A stretch of DNA of 64,000 bases from Rhodosporidiobolus odoratus (lineage: Eukaryota > Basidiomycota > Microbotryomycetes > Sporidiobolales > Sporidiobolaceae). The notes beneath the pieces were generated by a model. That model was not told the DNA's origin. It worked only from the letters and a program-made list of their open reading frames with translations, and made no database searches. This document shows positions 34,934 through 46,200 of the stretch, piece by piece. The DNA lies in contig JAOANU010000010.1 in NCBI GenBank assembly GCA_034387635.1, positions 868,001 to 932,000 on the forward strand, in the 5' to 3' direction. Both the position numbers and the translations under genes were made by a program. The first letter of the stretch is position 1; each line of letters opens with the position of its first letter.

Positions 34934-36090
34934 ATGTCGCTGTCCCGCCGCGCCGCCAGCATCTACCTTCCCCCCGGCTTCGAAGCTGCTTCATCCGCTG
35001 CCAGCTCCCCTTCCCCACCTCCAAATAGACGCGGTCGACTGAGAAAGGGTACCCGGGCCGAGGTAAGTTGCTGCTCAACCCGTATCGTCAGCAGCAAGAC
35101 TCACCTTGTGCGTGCCTAGGACGCCTTCAGTACCGACCCCTTTTCTCCCCTGCCGCCCTTCTCTAGCTTCGAGTCGTCCTTCGCGGTTCAGGAGTATATT
35201 GCTGCCCTCATCAGACGGGACCCGCACGACGTGGATCTCATCACGACGATCCCGACGACGCGAGAGGCAGCTGTGGACGATCAAGCCGACGGCCAGGGGG
35301 AAGAGGAAGAAGTCGAGCTGGTGGACGAGGACGTCTGGGTGTATGAGCAGCTCCGGTACGCAGCTCCGGGCTTTTCGTTCCTGTGACCCTAGAGCCAGGC
35401 TTAGCACCCTTAACCGTAGGCGCCTCGCCCTCGATCAGCATCTTTGGGTCGCGGCACTCTCCGCGTCCCCTTCGCCGTCCGAGCCTCCACCCTGTTCAGC
35501 CGAGACATGCCTCGAGATGCGTGCGTCCGACTGGCACTTCCTGTGTGCCGCGCACTCGACGCCGCCAGATCCACCATGTAGCGCCATTGACTACATCACC
35601 CATTGCAGCGATGGTGCTCAAGCACTGCTCAACTCGAGTAGGTACTTTCCATCGAGGCTGAGTGTCGGAGAAGGAGGTCGACGCTTGCTTGATGCCGTTG
35701 CAAGGCGGCTGTACAGGAGCTTCGCACACGCGTTCTTGTGCGTGACTATTATTTCCACCTTGTTCGTCGCCGGTTATGCCAAGCTGACTTTCTTTTCTGT
35801 TTCCTCGCGTCTCTCTCGATCGACTGACGAATTCGATACCGGCTTGGCATACCCAAAGTCACCATCCCGCTCTCTTTGCCTCGCTTGAAACCGACAACTC
35901 CCTCGTGCGCCGGTTCTGCGCCTTAAATCGCCGCTTCAGCATGGTCCCCGAGGATGGTATGATCATTCCCGAGCTGGAGCTGGAAGGTGAAGGCGCCTGG
36001 GAAGAGGGAGCAGGCGAGTCACAGGAAGGATGGGAGGGCGAGGGAGCCGAGGAGGACGACATCCGGGAGGTGGTTGCGGGGAAACCTTAG
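34934..36090 (+). CDS. MOB-family protein, phocein/Mob3 (STRIPAK subunit)
   Basis: Start at ATG 34934 (MSLSRRAASIYLPPGFEAA). After a Ser/Pro-rich lead come FAVQEYIAALIRRDPHDVDL, ALDQHLWVAALSASPSPSEP and the MOB zinc site CLEMRASDWHFLCAAH. Then CSAIDYITHCSDGAQALLNS, FPSRLSVGEGGRRLLDAVAR and RLYRSFAHAFFHHPALFASL follow; the HH pair is restored by splicing the intron at about 35738-35857. The two Cys and two His expected for zinc are present. DYITHCSDGA and FPSRLS fit the phocein/MOB4 branch, the adaptor of the striatin-PP2A (STRIPAK) complex, rather than Mob1. The tail is strongly acidic. Encodes about 270 residues. Confidence 0.85.
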
Positions 36091-36238
36091 CAAGGCTGTG
36101 AGCATCGCGGAGCGTGTAGACTAGGGACAACCGTCGAAGAAGGATTGAAAGCTAACCAGTGTATAGAGCTTTTTGGAAGTCCGTTGTTTCGCACGAATGT
36201 GACTATCTAGCTGGTTCCTTTCGCATAGAAGTAAACAA

Positions 36239-37592
36239 CTACGGCCCTACGCTCTCCTTCCCGTGCTCTTCCACTGCTGCAGTACTCGCCTTCCGGAATG
36301 CCTCCAGCGCCCGTTTCGCTCCTCCCTCCTTGATGCTTCTCCGCGCCATCTCGACACCCTCCTTCTCATCCTTGGCCTTTCCAGCTACGACTAGCAGCGC
36401 TGCCGCATTCAGCACAACAAAGTTCTCCACCGGATTCGACTCCTCGAGCTTGCCGTCGAGCAGGTTGAGAAGAGTGAGGGAGTTTTCAAGAGGAGTGCCA
36501 CCAGCGACGGCGGAAAGAGGTGATGTGGAAAGACCAAAGTTGGAGGGGTGCGCAGTACGCTTGGTGACAACACCGTGATCGAGGTCCCAAACCTATGATG
36601 AGAGATCTTAGTCGGGAGAACGGCCATTCGCACTGAACGAACGAGAACATCATCCAAGAAGCGTACATGTGTCTCTCCAGCAATGCTGATCTCGTCCAGT
36701 CCTTCGGCTCCACAGACGACCCATGCTCGCTCAGCTCCGGTGATTCGTAAAGCTTCGGCAAAGATAGGACCGAGGTACGGCGAGTGCACACCAACGATCA
36801 TTGCCCGCGGCTTTGCTGGGTTGATCAGCGGGCCGAGGGCGTTGAAGACGGTGGGAAAGGGTAGTTGTTTCCGGACGGGCGCTACGCGGACCATGGAAGG
36901 ATGGTAGAGGGGGGCGAAAAGGAACAGGAATGGGGAGGACGATGCAACGCTGCTGAGCGAAGTCGGAGGTAAGGTAGTGACGGGGCAGCCAAGGGAGAGC
37001 AGGATGTCGGCAGAACCGGATGAGGACGTTGCCGCTTTGTTGCCGTGCTGTAAGGGGTACTCATAAGTTTCAGAGAGCGACAGAGCGGACCGTGAAACAA
37101 GCGCACCTTGTAGACCCTAAGTCCCGCACCCGCTGCTACAATTCCCGCCGTCGTACTGACGTTGAAAGTGTTGTGGCCATCACCTCCTGTCCCGACGATA
37201 TCGCACACTGGCCCATCGGTTTCCGTACCCTCTGGTAGCTGAACCGACAATGCATGCTGCTGCATGACGGCGGCACACGCCGCAACCACAGTCGGCTCGC
37301 CGTCCTTGCCGGTCAGACGCAGGGCAGATAGAAAGGCGCCGACCTGGGATGGATGAGCGCCGGCGGGAGCGGCGAGGTGTGAGAAGGAAAGGCGAACGTC
37401 GTCGTCGGAGAAGGCGGTAGGGCTCAAGACGAGCTTCTTCAGGAGGGGCGCAAACGTCTCCGGCGTGTACTGGGCATCTTCTGCTGCAGAGATAGGCGCC
37501 GGGGCAGGGGTAGTGTCGTTCCTGCGAAACAGAGTCAATCGAGAAGAGAGAGATGGTAGTAGAGGAGGAGCGCACTCGATCATGCTGGTCAT
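36239..37592 (-). CDS. TRP4: Anthranilate phosphoribosyltransferase
   Basis: This joins anthranilate to PRPP, the second step of tryptophan synthesis. The first exon is only 17 nt (MTSMI plus two bases of a Glu codon), then an intron and DTTPAPAPISAAED. Family signatures: GTGGDGHNTFNVSTTAG (PRPP loop), HGNKAATSSSGSADIL across an intron, FNALGPLINPAKPRAMIVGV, GLDEISIAGETH and VWDLDHGVVT. The last exon ends in a helical Ala-rich tail. All the main motifs are present. Three or four introns. It is divergent from UBC1 with 259 bp between starts. Confidence 0.95.
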
Positions 37593-37851
37593 AGCGTACT
37601 CAGGACTTGGACGTATCGCACCAGTTCACACCTGATCAGCTGCCACTCTAGGAGGATGAGAAAGCAGGGAGATTGGCTTTGATTACCTCGCTTTGCCTTT
37701 GATTACTCTCCTCGCTTTGCTTTGGTTGCCTCAGTCAGGTCATATAAGCACACAAGTCCTTCGACTGAAGCGTCTCGCTGACCCCGAACACCCCTCGTGC
37801 CGTCGTCGCTGTTCCTTAACGTCACCTTGCTTCTACTCGCCTCGACCCTCT
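37593..37851. promoter_or_regulatory. Divergent promoter, TRP4 and UBC1
   Basis: 259 bp. A direct repeat (TTTGATTACTCTCCTCGCTTT-like units, about 37678-37715) and a TATAA-like CATATAAG at 37741 lie towards the UBC1 side. Confidence 0.5.
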
Positions 37852-39208
37852 ATGTCCGCCGCAGCTCGCACAAAACGATTGGCGAGGGAATTGACCGAGT
37901 GCCAGAAAGACGTGTGTCAGCCTTGCCCGCTCCGCAACTCGCGTGGTCTCTGAAAATTGTCGCCTACTCCTCGCAGAAAAGCGGCATCACCATCACCCCG
38001 TCCAATCCGGACTCGCTGGACAAGTTCATCGGTTCTTTTCCAGGACCAGAAGGAACGTCGTTCGAGGCCGCGTGGTACTCTACAAAGCTGACCCCTCGCA
38101 TGGAAACAGGAACGGCTTACGAGGGAGGACGATTCGAGGTCAACATCGAAGCGCCCGCACGGTATCCGTTTGAGCCGCTCAAAATGCGCTTCATCACCAA
38201 GGTGCATTCAATCTTTCCGCAGAAGGCGCTCTCGTGCTCATCGGCGACTTTATCGCAGGTCTATCACCCAAGTACGCGATCCTCACTGGTCTGACGGTCC
38301 CTGAAGCTGCCTGCTCTCCTGCTCACCCATGCCCGCCTCTTTAGACATCTCTTCTGCATCAGGCTACATCTGCTTGGACATCCTAAACAAGTCCTGGTCG
38401 CCGTGCGTCGCGCTCTCCCTTCTTTGGCAGACCCGTCTCTTACCCCGCCGCGGTGCTTGGTCTGCCTTACTACTTCGCGGCTGATGCGTTATCGTCCCTT
38501 GACCTTGTTCAGCGTCTTCACTCTTCGCACATGCCTCGTCTCCCTGCAATCCCTCCTATCGACGCCGGAGCCAAATGACCCGCAAGACGCCGAAGTAGTA
38601 CGTTGTGCTTGTCTCAGAACAGTCCTGTCCACCGTGTCACAGTAAGGAGCTTTTGAACGTGCTGACATGCCGACCTTGCAGGCGAAACACTGTTTGACAG
38701 ATCGGAAGGGCTTCGAAGAGACCGCCAAATTTTGGACAGAGGTGCGTTCTTCTCCCTTCCTCCGGGTTCAACGCCTAACAGCCTGCGTTCAAAGGTATAC
38801 GCGTCGTCCGCTGGCGCCGCCTCCTCGACGACCCATACCCCCGCCGGCTCCACGCCTTCGTCTCGACCACCATCAGTGGAGCAGAGCGAGGAGGAGGCTG
38901 CCAAGTCTCATACGCGGCTAGCTGGGCTCGACTGGAAAGATGTCCAAGCGTACGTCCTACTTGCATGAGTCTTGATGACGCCCCTTCACCCCCGCCAAGA
39001 AAGCCGATCTGCCCGTCGCATCTCCTTGCAGGCCGTGTTCTTCCGTACTCATCCTTTCTTGCTCGCCTCCGACTATCCGGACTGCAGATTCTCTCAGATG
39101 GGCTTCCCGTACGCACAAGTAATTGAAACGCTGAAATTCCTGAACTATCGGGAAGGCAACAAGCGGAACGTCGGCGAGGATGCCGTGGTAAGCCGCTTGT
39201 TCGGCTGA
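37852..39208 (+). CDS. UBC1: Ubiquitin-conjugating enzyme E2 with C-terminal UBA domain (Ubc1/UBE2K)
   Basis: Start at ATG 37852 ([20 protein letters not shown]). The UBC fold is split by about seven introns: [59 protein letters not shown] and [19 protein letters not shown], with the catalytic Cys in [25 protein letters not shown] and DPQDAEV follow. The C-terminus is a UBA domain: [20 protein letters not shown], ending SRLFG. The join between GTSFE and GGRF is best explained by a GC-AG intron of 57 nt; since 57 is divisible by three, retention would add 19 residues without a frameshift. UBA-bearing E2 enzymes build K48-linked chains. Confidence 0.93.
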
Positions 39209-39249
39209 GCGATGGACGAGATGGTTCACCTTGACACATACTTGTACAT

Positions 39250-40598
39250 ACGCACCTGCAGCAAACCTCGTTTATATGAATTCCTTCTTGCGCTTTCTCC
39301 CACAGTCAAGAAGAGGCCAGCTAGGCCAGCTCCGCAAGCTTGCCGCTCTTCCCCTGCTCTACAAGCTGCCCTTCAAGCGGCAGATGAATGGGCCACCTCC
39401 AACGGCATGAAGTTCAACGTCAACAAGTGTGCTGTTGTCCTTCCTGATACAGCAGAACGTCCAGATACGAGCTTCCGCCTCTCAGCCCAGGCCATTCCTT
39501 TCAAGCCAAGTGTACGCTACCTCGGGGTAGTGCGCTCGGCAAAAGGGATTGACTGGACTGCCCTGCTGAACAGCAAAGTCGAGTCTCTCGACAAGGGTCT
39601 TAAGTCTTTGCAAGCAGCTGGTGAGGAATGGCATCCCCTTACTCGCCTTACGCTATATCGCACTTTTGTGCGCTGTCAGCTTGACTACGGCGGGCCTCTC
39701 CTGTCTCTTGCAGTTGATCACTACGAGCCTGTTCGCAAGCTCAAGGCATTCCATCGTCTGAGCCAGCACCACCGCGAAGCCTGCTCATGGATTACTAGCA
39801 TTTCCGCCAGCCGTGGCTTTGTTGTTCAGTCTGTTACAGGCTTCTCTCCCCCCCCTTCTTCGTCTGCAGCACCTTGCTCTTGGCTTGGGGCTTGCACTGC
39901 ATGAAGCGCCTGCTGACAACCCGGCACGCATATCTTACTACTATCACCGCAACAAGGACCCTCCAGCTGAGCGTAAGAATCAGCGGCAACCACTGCCCCC
40001 ACTGACTCAACTCCTGGCCTGGCATCCCATGGTCCTAGCCTATCTCCAACTGCAAGATCAGCCCCCGGAAGAGGGTGAAAACCCACCAACTCGCCAGTCC
40101 TTCATCCGCCAATCCACCTTGGCCCACCTGCATTCGCCTAAAGGTGGCAAGCTCCACAGATACATCCTACTGTCCTCGCGCCCGACCGGCACAAGTGACG
40201 GTGTCTTCCGCTATCGCTCAAAGGAGGATGCCCGATGCGCCCTCAGATGGCGTGGTGGCACCTTTGCCTACAACCGACAGTGCTTTGCCTGCGGTCAGCA
40301 ATTCAATCGTCGGTGCGTTGAGCACCTACTGCAGTACGGTGGCCTCTACAATAAGCGAGGCAAAGTTAGCCTGGACGCGATCCGGGCAGCCTCAAAGGTC
40401 GTGGCGCAGCGTAGGGAGGTAGAGCAGTCAAGCGTGAAGAAAGAGGACCTTATCACGGTGATCGATGTCCTCCTCGGCAGTACGAGGCGAGACTTTGCCG
40501 AAATAGCAGTGGAGACGTTAAAGAGGTGGGAGAGGCGAATGGAGGAGATGAAGGAAAGGTGGGGTGGGAAGGTGAGGGTATTGGTATTTGATTAGTTG
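39250..40598 (+). mobile_element. 5'-truncated LINE fragment
   Basis: From about 39330 the plus strand encodes the end of a non-LTR reverse transcriptase (ADEWATSNGMKFNVNKCAVV, then VRYLGVVRSAKGIDWTALL and YRTFVRCQLDYGGPLLSL). The frame shifts in a C-run at about 39848-39856. It then continues as LALHEAPADNPARISYYY and a C-terminal Cys/His region (CFACGQQFNRRCVEHLLQY) and ends at TAG 40593-40595. The 5' part is missing, which is typical of LINE insertion, and the frameshift makes it non-functional. It lies only about 40 bp behind the UBC1 stop, so it may supply that gene's 3' UTR. Target duplications were not found. Confidence 0.78.
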
Positions 40599-40754
40599 AT
40601 TAGCCTGCCTGTTGCTGTGTTGTAGCCCTCTGTTCGCTGAAGACGACGCCTCCCGCCGTGAGCAATATCAACTTGATCCCCCCTTGCCGATCACTTGTCC
40701 ATCGTGACTTGGAACACGTTGTGGGCTGAGACAGCACTGGCTTCTCATCTGCTA

Positions 40755-41067
40755 CTACTGCTTCCCTTTGCCGCCCTGCCTATCGTCGTTTTGCGTCATG
40801 GCGCGCAAGATTGCCTTGCCTTCTTCCGCCGCATCGGGGTCCCACGGCTTGATACCATAGGACGCGCAAAAGTTGGTCCACGAGCCAAACGACTTGACGA
40901 TGGCGCGCTCGGCAGGTTCGAGGGGAGGAGCTGAGAACGCGAGGTGTCAGCGCAGATTCGCGCGCGACAAATTCAGAGAAAATGGCGAAGAGAGGAGGCT
41001 GGCATGCAGGGAAAGTGGCCTTTATCAGAAAGACGCGCAACGAACCGAGTCCGTCTGTGGCCGGCAT
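40755..41067 (-). CDS. Small conserved-looking protein, function unknown
   Basis: Two exons: the ATG at 41067 gives MPATDGL, and an intron (about 41045-40934) leads to PPLEPAERAIVKSFGSWTNF, then CASYGIKPWDPDAAEEGKAI and a hydrophilic end (MTQNDDRQGGKGKQ). The total is about 70 residues. The AERAIV-x-x-FGSWTNF...GLKPW-like pattern looks like short hypothetical proteins I associate with basidiomycetes, but I cannot name a function. No signal peptide, membrane segment or metal site is visible. It is divergent from the REC114-like candidate with 243 bp between starts. Confidence 0.6.
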
Positions 41068-41310
41068 ATTCGTTGCGGTTTGCGTATGGGACGGCGAGGA
41101 TAGCTGATCTTGGGCAAACAGGAGGGAAGGGGAGTGGGCAAGAAGGCGTGATTAGTGGACGGTAGCACGCAAGGTGCACGTCAGCATGATGCAGTACCAT
41201 TAGGAAGTCTAGAGTACCTACATGGGCCAACAGCGAGAGTAGAGGTGAAAGTTGAGAGAGAGCCCCCTCTCGAGATTCAGGCCCTCACCACGCTCCTCGT
41301 ACTGCTTGCG
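41068..41310. promoter_or_regulatory. Divergent promoter, small protein and REC114-like gene
   Basis: 243 bp between divergent starts; no distinct motif recognised. Confidence 0.4.
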
Positions 41311-42479
41311 ATGTCTTCCAATACTGCCACGACGACGACAACGACTCAACATTGGGTCCTCGAGAAGTACTCGCGCTCCCGTATGCCCATCGACCGCCCT
41401 GCGAAGCGAATCAAGTTGGCAGAGGAAGCACGAGGCGGAACAAAGGTCAAAGGACTGGGCGAAGGAGAACTCGAATGGGACCACTAGTAAGAGACTTCGT
41501 ATCACTCCCTCGACCAGGCAGCTCCGGCTGACTGCCCTCTGGCACGGACAGTACTCAGCCACAGCTTTCCCTTCGACTCAAAACTACCTTTCTCGCTTCC
41601 TCTAACGACTCTGCCAGTATTGCCGGCTCTCACCATGTCCAAAGCATGCTCCTGTCCATAACCTTTGACCCTCTCTTCCGTGAGCCAGATCGGGCGAACC
41701 AGCACATCACTCTCGACCTGCTCGATCTCGCTTCCTTCTCCTCTGCAGCAGTTCGGTCGGCAACTCCCGCCGATCAGCTTCCGCTCAAATCAGTCTACAA
41801 AGACGCTGTCCTCGGACTTCGGTACCTCTCGCTGGAAGCGGGCGACTCGCAGTTCAAGCGGTTGCAGGTCAAGTTCACCTCGACCGGTGAGAGGGAGAGG
41901 TTCGTTGAAGCTACAGGAGGGCTGCTACCGTCCAAGCCTGCGGTAGAGACGGGGACGGATGGGAAGAAAAGGGTGGCCAAGTCGACGACTCCGAGGAAAA
42001 GCAAGTCGGGCGCACCTTGCGTATCTCAAATTCCCCGACGTAGTACCGCTGTACCTACCACTCCAGCCCTCCTCTCCTCTACTGCGCCGACTGCTGAGGG
42101 CCCTCAGGACCATGACCGTACCCGAGCGTATCCACAGCTCGGGAACACTGGGACTCGAACTTCTATCCCTTCTTTACCGAATACCTACCTCGCGCTCGGT
42201 AGCGCACTTCCTACTCCTGTTCAGCCCGCGTCACAGTCCTCGAACCATTCACCAAGTGGACCACCGGCATTGCCCCGCAACCTATCGGCTCTTCTGCCCA
42301 ATCTCGCCGTTGCTCCCGAGGCTCCCTGCGAGCCGCCCTACCTCCCGACAACCCTGACACCGTCGCAGGAGCTCGCGCATTTGTCTCCGACGGCCTTTGA
42401 CCAGCTGCTGCAGGAAGCGTTATTGGAAGAGGGTTTCGAGGAGCTGGTGGAGAGGGTGCAGGCAACTTTGGCCGGCTGA
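41311..42479 (+). CDS. Candidate meiotic recombination protein Rec114-like
   Basis: Exon 1 (ATG 41311) gives MSSNTATTTTTTQHWVLEKY and ends LEWDHY; an intron at about 41489-41624 leads to IAGSHHVQSMLLSITFDPLF, then one long exon to TGA 42479. The N-terminal third could be a PH-like fold: W-x-L-x-K-Y, LLSITFDPLF, LGLRYLSLE and FKRLQVKFTSTGERERFVEA. A long Ser/Pro-rich linker follows. The C-terminus is a short helix, LLQEALLEEGFEELVERVQA. This plan (PH-like N-terminus, disordered middle, short C-terminal helix) is that of Rec114, the cofactor for Spo11 double-strand breaks. The match is by layout and weak motifs only; an unrelated regulatory protein is possible. About 340 residues. Confidence 0.4.
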
Positions 42480-43233
42480 AGTGGGAGTATAAGCAGACTG
42501 GGCGTACGCGGGAGCTTAGCAAACGCAATATGCCAGGCGTTCAGGCTTTCGATTACTATTCGCGCTCGGATCTGTTCGTGGCGTTCTCCAGCTACTGTTT
42601 CGACGCGACCACAGTTTCTCCCACGGTAAAAGATCGCAGCAGAAAGCCTCGTACGTCTATTCTCCGCAAGAACGGTCTACATACGCGCTTACTGTATATC
42701 TGTGATGAAGTCTGGGCGAGCCCTTCCTGTGTCAGCGAAGAAGGTGGTTCGTGAAGGTTGTGAGAAGCAAGAGAACATCGAGGCTGTCCTCCCCAAAGTA
42801 GCACGCCTGTCCTGCCACATACACTACAGGCTACTAGTCTGTCCGGGTCTAGCTTCGAAGGGCAGAGTTGCAGTCCGAAGCGGGTCTTTCTGTTTCCCGA
42901 GTGTCCCTTCCGAGTTCCTTCCTTGTCATACTTGTTTTCCTTTCCGTGGTCCCATTTCGGCCTCCCTTGGCGTTACCTTCGCTCGTAGTCCTACTCTCAT
43001 TGGTAGCACATGCACTGTTTCTTCCATCGTTACCTTACCTGATCTTCGTGGCTATCCATTGCATGCCTCCTCATCCGTCACAGCATCTCTTATGCTCCCC
43101 TGTCTTCTCACCGGACTTACATGGCCCGGACACTTCAAGACTCGACTGGGGAAATGCGTTTTTACTGCTCGGTACAGGGAACTATGCAAGAAATGCTACG
43201 ATACAGGAAGTCCAACAACGGATAATAACAATA
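42480..43233. other. Convergent intergenic region before STE6
   Basis: About 750 bp between stop codons. A plus-strand open frame at 42702-43292 has no recognisable motif and overlaps the STE6 end on the other strand, so I do not call it. Confidence 0.5.
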
Positions 43234-46200
43234 CTAAGATGCTTCCCACTCTCCTCCATTGGCGAGCTGGGCAAAGACACCGTGAGGCTTAGCACGAAGC
43301 TCAGCAACCGTACCACTGCAAATGTGAGACAGGAGAGAAGCAACAGAATCAGCAATAGCGCCCAACAGCACACAGGCAAGGAAGAAAAAAGAACGTACGT
43401 CTCGGCGACGATACCATCCTGAACGACTACAAGCCTGTCGCACTTCTCCATGATAGCGAGCTTGTGCGTCACGATGAGAGTCGTCCTGCCATGCTTGACC
43501 TGAAGCAGCGTATCGAGGACAGCCTTCTGGTTGGTCGGGTCGAGGGCTGAGGTACACTCATCGAGAATGAGCAATTCCCTCGATTGTACCAGTGCTCGGG
43601 CGATCTGAACACGCTGCGCTTGTCCGCCAGAGATGAGGGAGGCGTTCTCGCCGAGCATGGTTTCGTAACCCTTGGGTAGACCTGTAATAAAGTCGTGGAT
43701 TTGGGCTCGCTTGGCCGCAGATTCGACTTCGAGACGAGACGTATCGGGTCGACCGTAGGCAATGTTGTCGTGGATGGTCATATCGAAGAGGGCAGGATGT
43801 TGCGAGACGACGGCGACGTGGTCGCGGAGGTACTTGACGTCGACTCGGCTGAGAGGACGGCCATCGAGTAGGACGGAACCGGTCTCGGGTTCATATAGAC
43901 GCTGGAGGAGAGCGGCGGCGGTAGACTTGCCTGAGCCGGAGGCACTGTTCGGTGAAGGAATAGTCAGCTAGTGAAAGCGGTACAGGCAGAATGCTGAACG
44001 GGACATACCCGACGATACCGACACATTCTCCGGGCGCGATGTCGAAGGTGAGACCCTTGAGTATGGGGACGTCCGGGCGGGACGGGTAAGAGAAAGTAAC
44101 GTCGGAGAAGGAGACGTGCCCCTGGATTGGGAAGGTCATTCGACCGTCGCTCTCTTTGGTGTCGAAAGGCAGCTCGAGGAGACGAAGGAGGTCGTTGGCA
44201 GCGCGAAGAGACTTGGCCATAGCGGGGACTGCCACGATGAGGGTGAGTTAGGTTCAGCCTGAACACAGAGGATGAAAGGATGGGAGAGGCGACGTACGGT
44301 AGTTCATGAGCGAGCCAGAGAAGGTGACGGTGAAAAGGATGAGGGAGAAGACTTGCAGCATCTGGCCAAAGGTGTATCGTCCCTTCGTGATCAGGAGGGC
44401 ACCGACGTAAAGCATGAGCCCTGCGTATGACCAAGACGCATGGTCAGATCGCCATCTCCGGCAGCAGTAGAAGTAGGTTCGGCGTACCTTGCGCGAGGTA
44501 AGTCATGGTCAGAGCAAGAGCAGCGCCGAAGCCCAAGAAGGGCGCGGCCTTGATACCGCCGGCGTAGGCGGAAGCGGTAGTCCTTTCGAACTTCTCAGCA
44601 AAGACAGGCTGAATGGACATGGAGCGGATAGGGCGGATGTTGGACATGGTCTGCGCAAAACACAAGGACGATTCGTCAGTTCAAAGGGGAAGAAGGGGAA
44701 GTAAGCCTAAAACGGGGGAGGACGCGAGACGCACCTGGTGGAACCGCTTCGAGACGTTCTCGCGCTTAACCTTGTTCGAACCCTCGTAGTTGTTCAATAC
44801 CGCCGCTTGCAGCCTCGTAGCAATGATGAAGACGGGCGCCAATCCGACGCCGACGAGGGTGAGCTCCCAACCCGTGACGAATGCCCAGGTGATACCGAGA
44901 AGAAGCATAGTGACGAGAACGACGAGCTGTCCAAGCACGGTTCCGACAATGGTGCGAGCGTCTTCCGAGTCTTTGACGATGCAGTGACTGATGGCGCTCG
45001 TGGTATTTTGAGGGTCATCGAAAAAGGCTTTGTCCTGCTTGACGACGAGGGCAAGCGCTTTGCGGCGGAGACTGGTGATCCAACCCATGGCGCAACGTTC
45101 GAGGAAGTAGAATTTGAGGAAGGTGCCGCTTCCGTCGATAGCTGCGATGAGAAGGATGAGGAGGGCGTAGGTCTTGACGGTTGAAGAGCCGTTGGGTGTG
45201 CCGAGGTTGGACATGACGACCGAGAGGAAGGTCGAGAAGATGGGGGTGCATGCACCGACGATGATGGAAAGGACGACACCACTGATGAAGAGGGTCTTAT
45301 TAGGAATCGTGCGCCAATACCGCTTGGCAAGCTGAGTCATCGAGAGCTGAGGGCGTTGAGATTCGTCGTCGTCGAAAACGTCAACCACCACCGCCGCGTC
45401 TCCCGCCTTCTGATCGATCTGCCCACCGCTCCTCGCAGTCCACTTGGCGAGGTCGTCGGGGCTCATAGTCTTGTGTTTGATGCGAGTGCTTACCGGTTTG
45501 CGGTTCTGCATGACGGCGGTACCGGCGCGTTCCAGCGCCGCGAACGACATCTCCGAGTTGGCGACGCTCATCGCCTTGCTCGAGCGGGTACTCGAGGCAT
45601 CGTCGAGCTCGAAGGCGGGAAGGAGGTCAGCGGGCTGACGGACAGAGTTGCGGTTGGAGCGGGGTGAAGGCGAGGGAGACGACGGGCGAGAGTTGCTTTG
45701 TTGACCGAACTGAGCTGAGATACGACGAGCGGTACGTAGCTCACGACCCGCCCGGAAGACATCCTCGCCGGAAGGTGGGAACAGGAGAGTGGTGGAAAAG
45801 CGAGAAGGAGTGGTGTTCAGCTCAGCATCGGCGTCGCTGATTTTGATCCTCGGGGTCGAGACTGCTGACTTGGGCGTAGAGCGGATCGAACGCGGGGTCG
45901 AATGCGTGGAGCGAGGCGTCCCATGTACGACGGGATCAACCCCTTCCTCGTCGTCGCTATCGAGGATTCCCGCATCGCCATCGCCGAGGATGAATTCTTC
46001 ACCTTGCTCCGGCGGTGCGGCCTGAGTCAGAGCGAGGGCTGCGAACTGCCCGCCTTCGCGCTCGAGGTCACCGCGGTAGCCCTGCTCGACAACCTCGCCA
46101 TCGGCCATAACGTAGACGAAGTCGTCCTTGTCGATGGGCGCGAGATCGTGAGTAATGATGATGGTAGTGCGGTTTTCGCGCCAGCGTTTGACAGCTTCAT

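Noticed and set aside
42702..43292. 196-residue plus-strand open frame
   Set aside because: It overlaps the STE6 end on the other strand and lacks any recognisable motif.
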